DNA of 64,000 nucleotides from Leguminivora glycinivorella (taxonomy: Eukaryota; Arthropoda; Insecta; Lepidoptera; Tortricidae), in contig NC_062977.1 in the NCBI RefSeq assembly GCF_023078275.1, positions 9,941,118 to 10,005,117 of the forward strand, in the 5' to 3' direction. The position numbers and the translations under genes are program-made. The notes beneath the pieces are model-generated. The model was given only the letters and a program-made list of their open reading frames with translations. It did not search any database and had not been told where the DNA came from. Each line of letters starts with the position of its first letter. Position 1 is the first letter of the stretch. Positions 34,367 to 44,544 of the stretch are shown in pieces.

Positions 34367-35326
34367 TGATGGGTGTACTCTTGTGTGTGTCATTGTTGCT
34401 ACCGCTGTATCTTTAAATTTTTTCGACTCACTCATATTGAGTGACATTTGCCGCCAAATAATTGCCACAAATTATGACGTACATTCCACCACTTATTTCA
34501 TTAAGAAATTAACAGATACAAGCCAAGTCGACGTCAAAGCAATTTTTGCATAATCTTTAGATTTTAACTAAATTACACTATTTGATGTACCTAGTCCATC
34601 AAAGTGCGTGTAGTTAGCACTTTTACGGTGTCCTTGTTAAGATTAATCTCACTCAAAACCATTCGATCTTGAAAGTCAATTTTTTAGTTTTTCGTAAATA
34701 ACTCGTAAACGGTGGCCCACAGCAAAAAAATATGTTAAACAGAAAATATCTACATAAAATTTCCTACAAGAAAGGTTATGTACGTTTTTTCGATAGGATC
34801 AATATATAAATGGATAATTTAGTAAGAAAGTTTTTTTTAATCGATTACATGCTCCGTTTTTCGTCAATACCTCGTAAACGGTGGCCCACAGCAAAAAATT
34901 ATGTTAAACAGAAAATATCTACATAAAATTTCCTATAAGGAAGGTTATATAACTTTTTTCGCTAGGATCAATTTTTTAGTTAGAAAGTATTTTTAAATAG
35001 ATATTTGGGCCGTTTTTTGTTGATAACTCAAAAACGGTGGCTCACAGCCAAAAATAATGTTAGACAGAATTAATCTACATAATATTTCCTACAAGAAAGG
35101 TTCTATACGTTTTTTCGCTAGAAGCAATATTTTAGTTGGAAAGTATTTTTAAATAGATTTCATGGGCAGTTTTTTGTTAATAACTCGAAATCGGTGGCTC
35201 ACAGCCAAAAATAATGTTATACAGAATTAATCTACATAATATTTCCCACAAGAAAGGTTCTATAACATTTTTCGCTAGAATCAATATTTTAGTTGGAAAG
35301 TATTTTTAAATAGATTACATGGGCAT

Positions 35327-35360
35327 GCAGTCGTGTCCAATGCGCGCAGCGACGTAGACG
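35327..35360 (+). promoter_or_regulatory. Internal Pol II promoter: initiator plus DPE
   Basis: The insert begins near GCAGTCG. Taking the A of CAGTC (35329) as +1, the pentamer AGACG occupies +28 to +32 (35356-35360), which fits the DPE consensus RGWYV at its exact spacing. TATA-less initiator and DPE promoters at the very 5' end are known for Jockey-type LINEs. Confidence 0.6.
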
Positions 35361-35429
35361 CATTGATGATTTAATTTAATTATAAATTGCGAAATCGCGC
35401 GGCCCTGCCGCTGCCGGCAAATTGACACG

Positions 35430-36581
35430 ATGGCAGATTCTAAACAGGGTCAACCCATCGTAAACGAGTTCCTCGCTTTTCTGCAAGAGAAAAATAAACT
35501 GCTGCGGGAAGGAGCGATGGATGCGGCGACTGCTGTTCAGATGTCTTCGCGCGCGTCGAAGTTCACCGTGGAAGACATCTGTGTAGCGAAGAAAGTGTTG
35601 TGTGAGTTCCTTGGAATAGCCGGCACCTATGTACCTCACCGAAGAGGAGACGAAACTGGGAAGAAGAGCCTGGAGGACATAATGAAGATCCTCAAAGACT
35701 TCAACGACCGGATTCCGGAGTTTGTGGCGACGGATATCTCCAACATTTCGTCGTACAATCCGGACAACGTCGACGTCAGATGCTTGTTTAAGGAAATCGT
35801 GGCCCTAAGAACAAGTTTAGCCGAAATGAATACGAAGTTTGAAGCTAGCCTAATTACTATTTCTGAGTTACGTGAAGAAATAAAATGTTTGCGAATTGCC
35901 CCAACTCAGACAGCGGCTTCAAATTTCAAGTCTGATAATCGACCTGCTGACAAGTCGGTTTGTTTGCCTGTTGCCGGCGCAGTAAAATGTGTCGCACGCG
36001 CCGATCCACCGCCCGCGCGCCCCCCGCGCGTCCGGCCGCCACATGTCCCAACAAACTCGCGTCAGCGTGCATATGCTGACGTTGTCGGTGAGTCCGTCGC
36101 AACGAACCGGGTAAATGCACCTGTAAAGGTATCACGGGCTCCTATTGTGGAAAAGTCTGCCCGCACGAATGTGGATGAGGAGGGATTCACATTGGTGCAA
36201 AAGAAGAGCAAGGCGCGCAGGGCGCCTCGTAAGACTATGTGTGGCAATGCGGAACCAGTGAATTCAGGTCTACGGATTGCTACGCCGAGTAGGGCGCTCT
36301 ACGTGTCGCGCTTGCACTACTCCGCCGGGGCTGATGAGGTGGTGGAGTACGTTCGCCAGAAGACTGGCTACACGCTGAGAGTGTTCCAGCTACAGTCGCG
36401 CCACTACGTGCACTTCAGTTCGTTTGTGTTGCGAGTGCCGCGGCCGCTGCAGGACACCATCGCGAGTGCAGACTTCTGGCCGAAGGGCGTGGTGTTTCGG
36501 CGGTTCCGGGGCAACCTGCCGAACCCTACGCCGTGTCAGACGACGCAACGGAGCCACGCTGTTACGTCGTCGCCTAAATAG
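35430..36581 (+). CDS. LINE ORF1-type nucleic-acid-binding protein
   Basis: An intact frame of 383 residues starting at the first ATG after a ~100-base leader. Seen: an N-terminal alpha-rich region (1-100); a predicted coiled coil at about 115-155 (heptad-like VRCLFKEIVALRTSL, ITISELREEIKCL); a basic, Pro/Arg-rich linker (190-215, ADPPPARPPRVRPPHVP); the segment YADVV then DEEGFTLVQKKSKARR (215-264) that I know from insect LINE ORF1 proteins; and a C-terminal RNA-binding-like domain at 288-362 with ALYVSRL, EEV/EYVRQKTGYTLRVFQL and GVVFRRFRG. By analogy it would coat the element RNA. There is no CCHC knuckle, no endonuclease and no reverse transcriptase. Open frame and clean target repeats suggest a young copy. 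Confidence 0.8.
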   Translation: MADSKQGQPIVNEFLAFLQEKNKLLREGAMDAATAVQMSSRASKFTVEDICVAKKVLCEFLGIAGTYVPHRRGDETGKKSLEDIMKILKDFNDRIPEFVATDISNISSYNPDNVDVRCLFKEIVALRTSLAEMNTKFEASLITISELREEIKCLRIAPTQTAASNFKSDNRPADKSVCLPVAGAVKCVARADPPPARPPRVRPPHVPTNSRQRAYADVVGESVATNRVNAPVKVSRAPIVEKSARTNVDEEGFTLVQKKSKARRAPRKTMCGNAEPVNSGLRIATPSRALYVSRLHYSAGADEVVEYVRQKTGYTLRVFQLQSRHYVHFSSFVLRVPRPLQDTIASADFWPKGVVFRRFRGNLPNPTPCQTTQRSHAVTSSPK

Positions 36582-36700
36582 AATATTGTTTTTTTTTTGT
36601 CTGATTTTTACTGTTGTGCTATATTTATACCTATTGTTTTTATTTTTTAGTTTCACAGTGCTTTGGTTTTACTGTTATGCTGTGTAACTTATTTGAATAA

Positions 36701-36731
<31 letters not shown>

Positions 36732-37410
36732 ATGGGCCGTTTTTTGTTAATAACTCGAAATCGGTGGCTCACAGCCAAAACTAATGTTACACAAAATTAA
36801 TCTACATAATATTTCCTACAAGAAGGGTTCTATAACATTTTTCGCTAGAATCAATATTTTAGTTGGAAATTATTTTTAAATAGATTTCATGGGCCGTTTT
36901 TTGTTAATAACTCGAAATCGGTGGCTCACAGCCAAAACTAATGTTACACAGAATTAATCTTCATAATAGTTCCTACAAGAAAGGTTCTATAATATTTTTC
37001 GCTAGGATCAATATTTTAGTTGGGAAGTATTTTTAAATAGATTTCATGGCCCGTTTTTTGTAAATACCTCGTAAACGGTGGCCTACAGCTAAATAAAATG
37101 TTCACGAGAAAAAAATCTACATAAGATTTCCTACAAGAAAGGTTCTATACGTTTTTTCGCTAGAATCAATATTTTAGTTGGAAAGTATTTTGAAATGGGC
37201 CGCTTTTTGTTGATAACTCAAAAACGGTGGCGCACAGCAAAAAATAATGGTATACAGAATTAATCGTCATAATATTTCCTACAAGAAAGGTTCTATATGA
37301 TTTTTCGATAGGATGAATATTTTAGTTGGAAAATATTTTTAAATAGATTTCATGGGCCGTTTTTTGTAAATACCTCGTAAACGGTGGCCCACAGCTAATT
37401 AAAATGTTCA

Positions 37411-38208
37411 GATTCAGATTCAGATTCAATAATTTATTCAATGGTAAACACAATTAATATACATAAGTATTATATAAAATTCTAATAAGTGATGAGATAA
37501 AAAAAAATGGTTTACCACGAAATGGTCCCGCCTCAGCATAAATGCTGACCCGGGGGTCAGCGCTGATCTTCCGGCGAGACCATGTTAGTGGGCCACGAAC
37601 GCAGCTGAACGACCTGCCCTTCTAAAACATCTGAACGCGGCCACAATTGCGAGGCGGTGTTCAGCGCCATCTAGAGTGCGGGTAGGTGTAGGTACATTTT
37701 AACATAATTAATTATAAAATAGCCGGTCAGGTCGTACAGCGTGCCAATGACTTATACGACAATGTGGAACATTTCACTCGTATATGTACAACATTATGTA
37801 TGACAATATCTTAAATAAGAAATATTAAGGTGCAAAGTACATAATTACAAGTAGATGTGTGTTACAAATATAGGCATGAAAGAGCCCATAGAAATGTGTT
37901 CAAGTAAGTTTTTAAAACTAACCATGAAACAGGCCTGGATTTGCGTTGTACACAAAAAAGAAAGAAAGAAAATCAGCTGCGAGTACATAAAAAAACATAA
38001 CAATTAAACAATTAAACTTGGCGAGGTGGGTGCCACAACATGGAAAAAAAAGGAGGAGAAATACAATAAAACTTAAAAGTGCAATACAGTAAATAAACAT
38101 TTAGTGATAAAGAAGAGAGGATAGTATAACAGGTAACTATATTAATATTAAGTACTTGCTTATTTATAAGACAATTAACAAAAACTTGTATCATGGGTTA
38201 AAGCTTCC
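37411..38208 (-). repeat. LINE 3' fragment inserted in the array
   Basis: Flanked by the duplication TGTTCA (37405-37410 and 38209-38214). On minus it ends in a (TGAATC)n tail (plus GATTCAGATTCAGATTCAAT at 37411). The GC-richer part at 37520-37690 is untranslated-like. No coding domain is recognised, so the copy is 5'-truncated. Confidence 0.85.
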
Positions 38209-38610
38209 TGTTCACAAGAATAAAATCTACATAAAATTTCCTATAAGAAAGGTTCTATACGTTTTTTCGCTAGTATCAATATTTTAGTTGGAAAGTATTT
38301 TGAAATAGATTACATGGGCCGCTTTTTATTAATAACATCAAAAACGGTGCTCCATTACCAGAAATAATATTAAACAGAAATAATCTATATAATATTTGCT
38401 ACAAGAAACGTTATGTAAGATTTTTCGTTAGGATCAATATTTTAGTAGGACAGTATTTTAAATAGATTACACGAGCCGTTTTTTGCAAATAACTCGAAAA
38501 CGGTGGTCCACAGCTAAATCAATCTTCAACGGGAATAACAAACATAAAATTTGCTACAATAAAAGTTTTGTACGTTTTTTCGCTAGGATCAATAATATTT
38601 AAATAGATTT

Positions 38611-39990
38611 ATTTATTTTATTTATTTACACAAAGAAAATTACACAGTATGACAGTATACAAAACTAAAGCACCGTGAATTTTAAATAAACATTACAACA
38701 AGTAGCACAAAATTAAATATTAAATAAACAGCAAAATCAAAACATTACATACCATAACATAACTAATAAATAACAGATGAAGGCCTAGCATCCAATCCCA
38801 CACAAAACCTCATGCATTCGTCACGTATAAACGCCCATCTGCTCGCAAGAATATCAACATTAGGTGCCACGTCTAAAAACTCATTCACTATTTGCAGTGC
38901 ACGAACTAGCGGTCACTTGCGGCAAAACACGGTTCGAGCGGCCGGCACCGCCAGTAGGGGGTGCCTACATTCACGAAAAGCATATTTCGTCACAGAGGGA
39001 ACAAATAGACGGACCAGCTGGGATACTAAAACCGGGCAATCTGACTCCCCTTCGAAATACCACATGCAACAGACATCAGCACGACATTACGCCTAACTTC
39101 TAACGAGAAGAAACCAACGTCCCCAAAAGGAATTTTGTTGGGTACAAGAATCGGTAATACCCGTACATTTTTTTATAAAAGAAACGCAAAAATATTTTTT
39201 GGACCTTTTCGAGCAGCAGGATGTAGAGCGCTTCATGGGGATTCCAAACGGCTGAGGCTGTCTCAAGCTTACTTCTCACGAGGGCAGTATAAAGAAGCTT
39301 TATGTCCCTGGGATTGTCAAATTCTTTGGCGTTGCGGACAACAAACCCAAGCCTGCGGTAACAGTCTGCAGCAAGCATTGTCATGTGCTCATGAAAGTTA
39401 AGGTGGGAATCTAAAACAACCCTCAAGTCCCGTATCGATGTGACACGGGCGATGGGTTTCCACCCCAGGAGATACTGCCTACACAGGGGACTACGCGCTT
39501 TACAAAAAGTAATAACCGCACAGTTGTCAACATTGAACTGAAGTTTCAGAAGTTTGTTTACAAGACTCAATTCATAAACCCGATCAATATCACTTTGTAA
39601 AGATTGTAAGTCAGAATCTTCCTGGACCCTGTAAATTAGTTTCAGGTCGTCAGCATAGAGTAGGCATTGCGCATGCTTAGGCACCAAGGCCAGATCATTG
39701 ACCATAACACCAAAGAGCAGAGGACCCAGAATAGAGCCCTGATTGACCCCGGAACGGGTGGGGTAGGCACTCGACACAAAGCATCCGTGCTGCACATATT
39801 GCCGTCTATCACGTAGATAACTAGCAAAAAGGCAAAGCAGTTTAGGCGAGAAACCAATGCTGCATAATTTGCTTAAGAGTACGTCGTTATCTACGCGATC
39901 AAAGGCTTTTTTGAAATCAAAGTACAGCACGTCCACCTGCGTCCCTCTATCTAAGTAGCGCGAAACGGAATCAACCAAGGATAAGAGGCC
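38611..39990 (-). mobile_element. 5'-truncated LINE with reverse transcriptase
   Basis: It lies in the left arm after a partial subunit. On minus it runs from the reverse transcriptase (39978-39100) through a decayed C-terminal region to a 3' end with an (AAAT)n tail at 38611-38632. Its 3' end resembles that of the ORF1-only retroposon at 35325-36731. A target repeat on the 5' side was not identified. Confidence 0.85.
39100..39978 (-). pseudogene. LINE reverse transcriptase fragment (Jockey/CR1-like)
   Basis: An open stretch of about 292 codons. It starts in the middle of the fingers/palm region with DVLYFDFKKAFDRVDNDVL (motif A), then RSGVNQGSILGPLLFGVMVND, the catalytic YADDLKLIY, and thumb-like KLLYTALVRSKLETASAVWNP. 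No natural start is present because the copy is 5'-truncated; a stop in frame lies just upstream of LLSLVDSVSRYL. Beyond the stop at 39100, other frames carry RHPLLAVPAARTV and RALQIVNEFLD down to about 38780, the normal C-terminus of such proteins. It is therefore a broken copy. The clade call rests on motif memory only. Confidence 0.85.
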
Positions 39991-40080
39991 TTATTCCTAA
40001 AGAAGAGCGGTTTTTGCAAAATGTAACATTTTTCATTCAAAACTATAAAGAAACTATACTTAAGTGATTATTAAAAAAAA

Positions 40081-40634
40081 CCGGCCAAGAGCGTGTCGGG
40101 CCACGCTCAGTGTAGGGTTCCGTAGTTTTTCGTATTTTTCTCAAAAACTACTGAACCTATCAAGTTCAAAACAATTTTCCTAGAAAGTCTTTATAAAGTT
40201 CTACTTTTGTGATTTTTTTCATATTTTTTAAACATATGGTTCAAAAGTTAGAGGGGGGGGACGCACTTTTTTTTCCTTTAGGAGCGTTTATTTCCGAAAA
40301 TATTAATATTATCAAAAAACGATCTTAGTAAACCCTTATTCATTTTTAAATACCTATCCAACGATATATCACACGTTGGGGTTGGAATGAAAAAAATATC
40401 AGCCCCCACTTTATATGTAGGGGGGGTACCCTAATAAAACATTTTTTTCCATTTTTTTATTTTTGCACTTTGTTAGCGTGATTGATATACATATTGGTAC
40501 CAAATTTCAGCTTTCTAGTGCTTACGGTTACTGAGATTATCCGCGGACGGACGGGCGGACGGACGGACGGACGGACGGACGGACAGACAGACATGGCGAA
40601 ACTATAAGGGTTCCTAGTTGACTACGGAACCCTA
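40081..40634 (+). repeat. 'GGTTCCGTA' element with GACG tract, copy 2
   Basis: It begins CCGGCCAAGAGCGTGTCGGG after an A-run and ends ACTACGGAACCCT before an A-run. The (GACG)n/(GACA)n tract is near 40546-40591. It differs from 5634-6187 at only a small number of bases. Confidence 0.85.
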
Positions 40635-40843
40635 AAAACTGATAATGTTCCTAAAAGAACATATCTTAAGCTAGTTAATCATAATATAATATTTTAAAAT
40701 ATGTCTTTTTATACTTAAAAGAAATCAGTTTTTTCGGTACACGTTTTCAAATTTCGTAGTGGGATCACTCGTTTAGAATCGTGATTGTGCTGTTAAATAT
40801 GTTATTTGGGGTAATAAATGATCACAATCCTATTTGTTATATC

Positions 40844-40909
40844 CAGCATGGGAAGCATGGTCGCGCGATAGACGATAAAATCTATCGCGCGACCATGCTC
40901 CCCGTGCTG
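40844..40909. repeat. Hairpin MITE with TCGCGCGA arms
   Basis: An 18-bp perfect arm AGCATGGTCGCGCGATAG (40854-40871) is mirrored at 40882-40899 around a 10-base loop. Pairing extends outward with about two mismatches to 28 bp. The GGTCGCGCGATA core is shared with the hairpin at 49361-49456. Confidence 0.75.
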
Positions 40910-41194
40910 TACGAGGTAATCATAGTTTGACATTTTAAGATTTATTTGAAATGGTGGATAAATAACCTTCCGTATCTTCCCCATTTTTTCGATAAAAAGA
41001 GGTTTACATTATGTATTTTTCCTGCGATTTTTTCTCGTAGACAACGGACTTGCGTTCGATCGTCCGGCGCTCCTTGCTTTCGTAAGTAGCTAGATAGTTC
41101 CGAGAAATGCTGTATACTGCGACTTAACAAATCTTGATCCCGTGGGTGGCAAACAGGCATACGGTCTTATATATAGCTGCAACCCCACTGATTT

Positions 41195-42105
41195 CTAACC
41201 TCTCCCTATATCTGGAGAACGGCTAAACCGATTTCGACGGTCGAAGTGTCTTTGTATAGAGGGAGCGGGGAGACGTGTGGAAAAAATATGGAATCTGGTC
41301 TGCGACTCTTGGGTCAAAAAATGTTGGACGGCCTGGCTAAACGGGGGGACATAAAGGGGGGGTGCTCGACCAAATGTCATAGAAGACCCTGGGCAGTTTT
41401 TGAGGCCGCCATTTTTTTTTTCAAAATGGCCGACTTTTTTTTTGTAGATTTTTCAAGTTTATCCTAGAGTGCTCAAATTTTGGTCATAAAATCTCTCTAG
41501 GGTCTAGATTAGAATGATATAAAAAAATTTTGAAAAATGCTACAAATGTGAAAAAAATTTCCACTTTTTGTATGGCAACTTTTAAACCGTAAGAGATAGC
41601 CGGGGGGTGCTCGATCAAATGTCATACAGGAGCCCGAGTAGAAAAAAGTTGCATCAAAAAATTCAAAATGGCCGACTTTTTTTTTCAAGTTGGTCCGAGC
41701 GCGCTGAAATTTTGCATGCGGCTGTATCGGCCCCTAGAATACAAATGTCAAAAAAATTTTTTCGAAAATCCAAGATGGCCGCCGTTATGGCAAAATAAAT
41801 TTTTCAAGTATTTTCGCGAACCCGAAGGGCGAGCTTCAGGGTGGGAGGCCGAAGGCCGACCCCGCGGAGGGCCGCAGGAACGGAGCTCACCTTTAGGCTC
41901 CCACCCGGGCCAAATCCAAGTAATTTCACTGCGGGCATAAAGTGCTCCCATACAATTTCCTTACAAAAGTGTCTTAAACAAGCGTAACCGGCGGGCCGAA
42001 GGCCCGGCGGTGGAGCTTCGAGCCGAGCGAAGGCCGAAGGCCGAGCTCCGCGTAGGGCCTAAGGCCCGGAGCGTCCCTGATCGACTCGCCGGCGGTCCGG
42101 GAAGT
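41195..42105. other. Central non-coding part of the Foldback-like element, with GC-rich hairpin cluster
   Basis: 41195-41800 contains repeated AAAATGGCCGACTTTTTTTT motifs (41425 and 41668) and GGGGGTGCTCGA (41358 and 41606), so it is an internally repetitive unit. 41820-42100 is GC-rich and packed with small inverted motifs such as CGGGCCGAAGGCCCG (41992-42006) and GGGCCTAAGGCCC (42055-42067). No coding domain is seen on either strand. Confidence 0.5.
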
Positions 42106-42340
42106 TGGAAAAATACTTTCCAACTAAAATATTGATCCTAGCGAAAAATATTATAGAATCTTTCTTGTAGGAAATATTATGAAGATTAATTCTGTGAAAT
42201 ATTAGTTTTGGCTGTGAGCCACCGATTTCGAGTTATTAACAAAAAACGGCCCATGAAATCTATTCAAAAATACTTTCCAACTAAAATATTGATTCTAGCG
42301 AAAAATGTTATAGAACCTTTCTTGTAGGAAATATTATGTA

Positions 42341-43353
42341 GGGTGAGGTTGCCAACAATGAGCCACCAAAAATTTAAATCTTAATAAGTCAGTCATAATA
42401 GGTCCAAATTCAATTTTTTTTATTCAGTGCATTTGTTATTTATCTAGCTCTAAATTTTCATCATTATTTTTTAATAAAACTGAATAGAAGTCGAGATATT
42501 TTAGTTTCTTTAAAAGATGAACAATGGCTCATTGTGTACAATCTCTGGTACAGACTGAACCGGTACTATGTATTCAATGAACCGGCCTAGTACACAATGA
42601 ACCTACCATTATATAATTGCATAGTTTTTGATAAATAATTGCAAAATATACAAACTGATTTAGGTAAATATGGGGCAATTTAATAAATACAACATTTACA
42701 ATGTCAAAAATGCTTATTTATTTAAACTAAGAGTAGTTTACTAATGTAATCGTCACAATATTCTTCGTTATATGAAAAATAAAGTCTTGCACTTCAAAAA
42801 ACTTAAATAATATATGTATTATCATATATTTTTGTACTATATAGTAACGTTATATTAGATATATTTATATTAACTCTTAAACATGGCAAAAGTTGTACAA
42901 AATAGACCTTCCAAAGGCTAACTAGAGAATTACCTAGAGAACCTCCTGGTTCATTGAGTACTCTAGCCTTGTGGTTCAATGTGTGCTAGATATACATTTT
43001 CACTTTTTAAATTCGGTAAAAAATAAACGGCACAAGAAAGCCGCATCAGTGAATGTCAAAAAGATAGAGAAATAGTCACTCCGCACAACTGATTAATTAG
43101 ATAAATCAAACATAACTACATTCTGAGAAAATAAAAAAACTAAATACTTACTTTTTTTTGTTTTCTTGTCCAAAATCACAAAATACCTCACTACACGTGC
43201 AATTTCAACGCGGACCGGCCGCCGACTGGGGAGCGAGCGGGGGAACCTTAGCGGCGCGTGCCTATGTTCGCAGTGCAGTTTGGCAACGTCGCATTTTCGA
43301 ATAAAACCGTTGGTTCCTTGTGTACCACTGGTTCTCTGTTGCCCACCTTACCC
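42341..43353. mobile_element. TA-inserted DNA element without transposase (1.0 kb)
   Basis: The left end GGGTGAGGTTGCCAACAATG and the inverted right end GGGTAAGGTGGGCAACAGAG are terminal repeats. TA is present at both borders (42339-42340 and 43354-43355), and removing the insert plus one TA restores the subunit exactly, so the borders are certain. The interior carries short recurring motifs (ATGAACC, GGTTCATTG, ATTGTGTAC) on both strands and no transposase. It is a non-autonomous Tc1/mariner-type insertion by its TA target. Confidence 0.85.
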
Positions 43354-43418
43354 TAGATTAATTCTGTATAACATTATTTTTGGCTATGAGCCACCGATTT
43401 CGAGTTATTAACAAAAAA

Positions 43419-44029
43419 CCGGCCAAGTGCGAGTCGGGCTCGCGCACAAAGGGTTCCGTAGCAGCAAATATAATAAACTTATTATGTCAATTTATACACC
43501 TGCCAAAATTACAGTTAAATCAACCTATCTCAAAAACTATAAGAGATACTTTGATCAAACCAAAAATCGTTGAAAGAGTTAATTAGCATGCATCACCTCT
43601 ATTTTTTTTAGAATTTTATACCCCGTAGTTATAAAAATAGAGGGGGGGGACATACTTTTTACGACTTTGAGAGCTGATATCTCAAAAACCGTTCACTTTA
43701 AGAAAAATGTTTTTTAGAAAACTTTATATCATTTTAAAAGACCTTTCCATTGATACCCCACACGGGTATGTACATCGAAAAAAAAATTTTCATCCCTCAG
43801 TTACATGTATGGGGGGCCCCACCCCCAATTCTTTTTTTTACTATTTAGTGTCATAATTTTGTAGCGGTTCATACAACACATATTCCCATCAAATTTCATC
43901 ACTGTAGTACTTATAGTTTCCGAGTAAATCGGCTGTGACAGACGGACAGACGGACAGACGGACAGACGGACAGACGGACATGACGAAACTATAAGGGTTC
44001 CGTTTTTGCCATTTTGGCTACGGAACCCT
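43419..44029 (+). repeat. 'GGTTCCGTA' element with exact borders
   Basis: It begins CCGGCCAAGTGCGAGTCGGG and ends GGCTACGGAACCCT. Six A residues lie on each side (43413-43418 and 44030-44035), and the array subunit contains a single A-run at that point, so AAAAAA is the likely target duplication. A GACGGACAGACGGACAGACG tract lies at about 43940-43978. Confidence 0.85.
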
Positions 44030-44544
44030 AAAAAACGGCCCATGAAATCTATTTAAAAATACTTTCCAACTAAAATATTGATCCTAGCGAAAAATCTTAT
44101 AGAACCTTTTTTGTAGAAAATATTATGTAGATTAATTCTGTCTAACATTATTTTTGGCTGTGAGCCACCGTTTTTGAGTTATCAACAAAAAACGGCTCAA
44201 ATATCTATTTAAAAATACTTTCCAACTAAAAAATTGATCCTAGCGAAAAAAGTTATATAACCTTTCTTATAGGAAATTTTATGTAGATATTTTCTGTTTA
44301 ACATATTTTTTTGCTGGGGGCCACCGTTTACGAGGTATTAACGAAAAACGGAGCATGTAATCGATTAAAAAAAACTTTCTTACTAAATTATCCATTTATA
44401 TATTGATCCTATCGATAAAACGTACATAACCTTTCTTGTAGGAAATTTTATGTAGATATTTTCTGTTTAACATATTTTTTTGCTGTGGGCCACCGTTTAC
44501 GAGTTATTTACGAAAAACTAAAAAATTGACTTTCAAGATCGAAT

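Larger units (their letters stand above)
35325..36731 (+). mobile_element. ORF1-only LINE-derived retroposon
   Basis: A 1.4-kb insert in one subunit of the array, flanked by the duplication ATGGGC (35319-35324 and 36732-36737). It has its own start region with initiator and DPE, one open frame, a T-rich 3' region and an (AAAT)n tail at 36700-36731. No reverse transcriptase is present. The last ~60 bases before the tail (CAC-GTGCTTT-GTTTT, CTGTGTAA) resemble the 3' end of the RT-bearing LINE at 38611-39990, which suggests it is copied by that family's enzyme, in the way HAL1 elements relate to L1. Confidence 0.85.
34661..38610 (+). repeat. Left arm: tandem ~157-bp subunits
   Basis: About eleven units with the core AACTCGAAATCGGTGGCTCA or close variants, then TTTCCTACAAGAAAGGTTCT, then TTTTTCGCTAGAATCAAT. 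Units differ by a few percent. Insertions at 35325-36731 and 37411-38208 interrupt the array. Confidence 0.9.
34661..44544. mobile_element. Foldback-like element with long inverted arms of ~157-bp subunits
   Basis: The left border ATTCGATCTTGAAAGTC (34661) and the exact inverted border at 44544 start two arms that match unit by unit. The left arm has about 11 subunits, at GGTGG positions 34711, 34880, 35036, 35193, then 36763, 36920, 37077, 37226, 37383, 38346 and 38502. The right arm has about five (44490, 44321, 44165, 43391, 42219 on minus). Spacing is 169 for the first step and about 157 after that, once insertions are removed. Long inverted repeats built of tandem subunits are the hallmark of Foldback elements. 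I see no target duplication (left flank ...CAAAACC, right flank AGCAGGG...) and no transposase in the middle. Confidence 0.75.
42106..44544 (-). repeat. Right arm: ~157-bp subunits in inverse orientation
   Basis: About five units in reverse complement to the left arm. The outer four match left units 1-4 in order; the innermost matches left unit 6 best (shared CTTCATAAT and CTAGGATCAAT variants). Insertions at 42341-43353 and 43419-44029 interrupt it. Confidence 0.9.

Noticed and set aside
34661..38610. CRISPR array interpretation of the ~157-bp repeat
   Set aside because: The units are contiguous, with no spacers, in an animal genome, and they form inverted arms.
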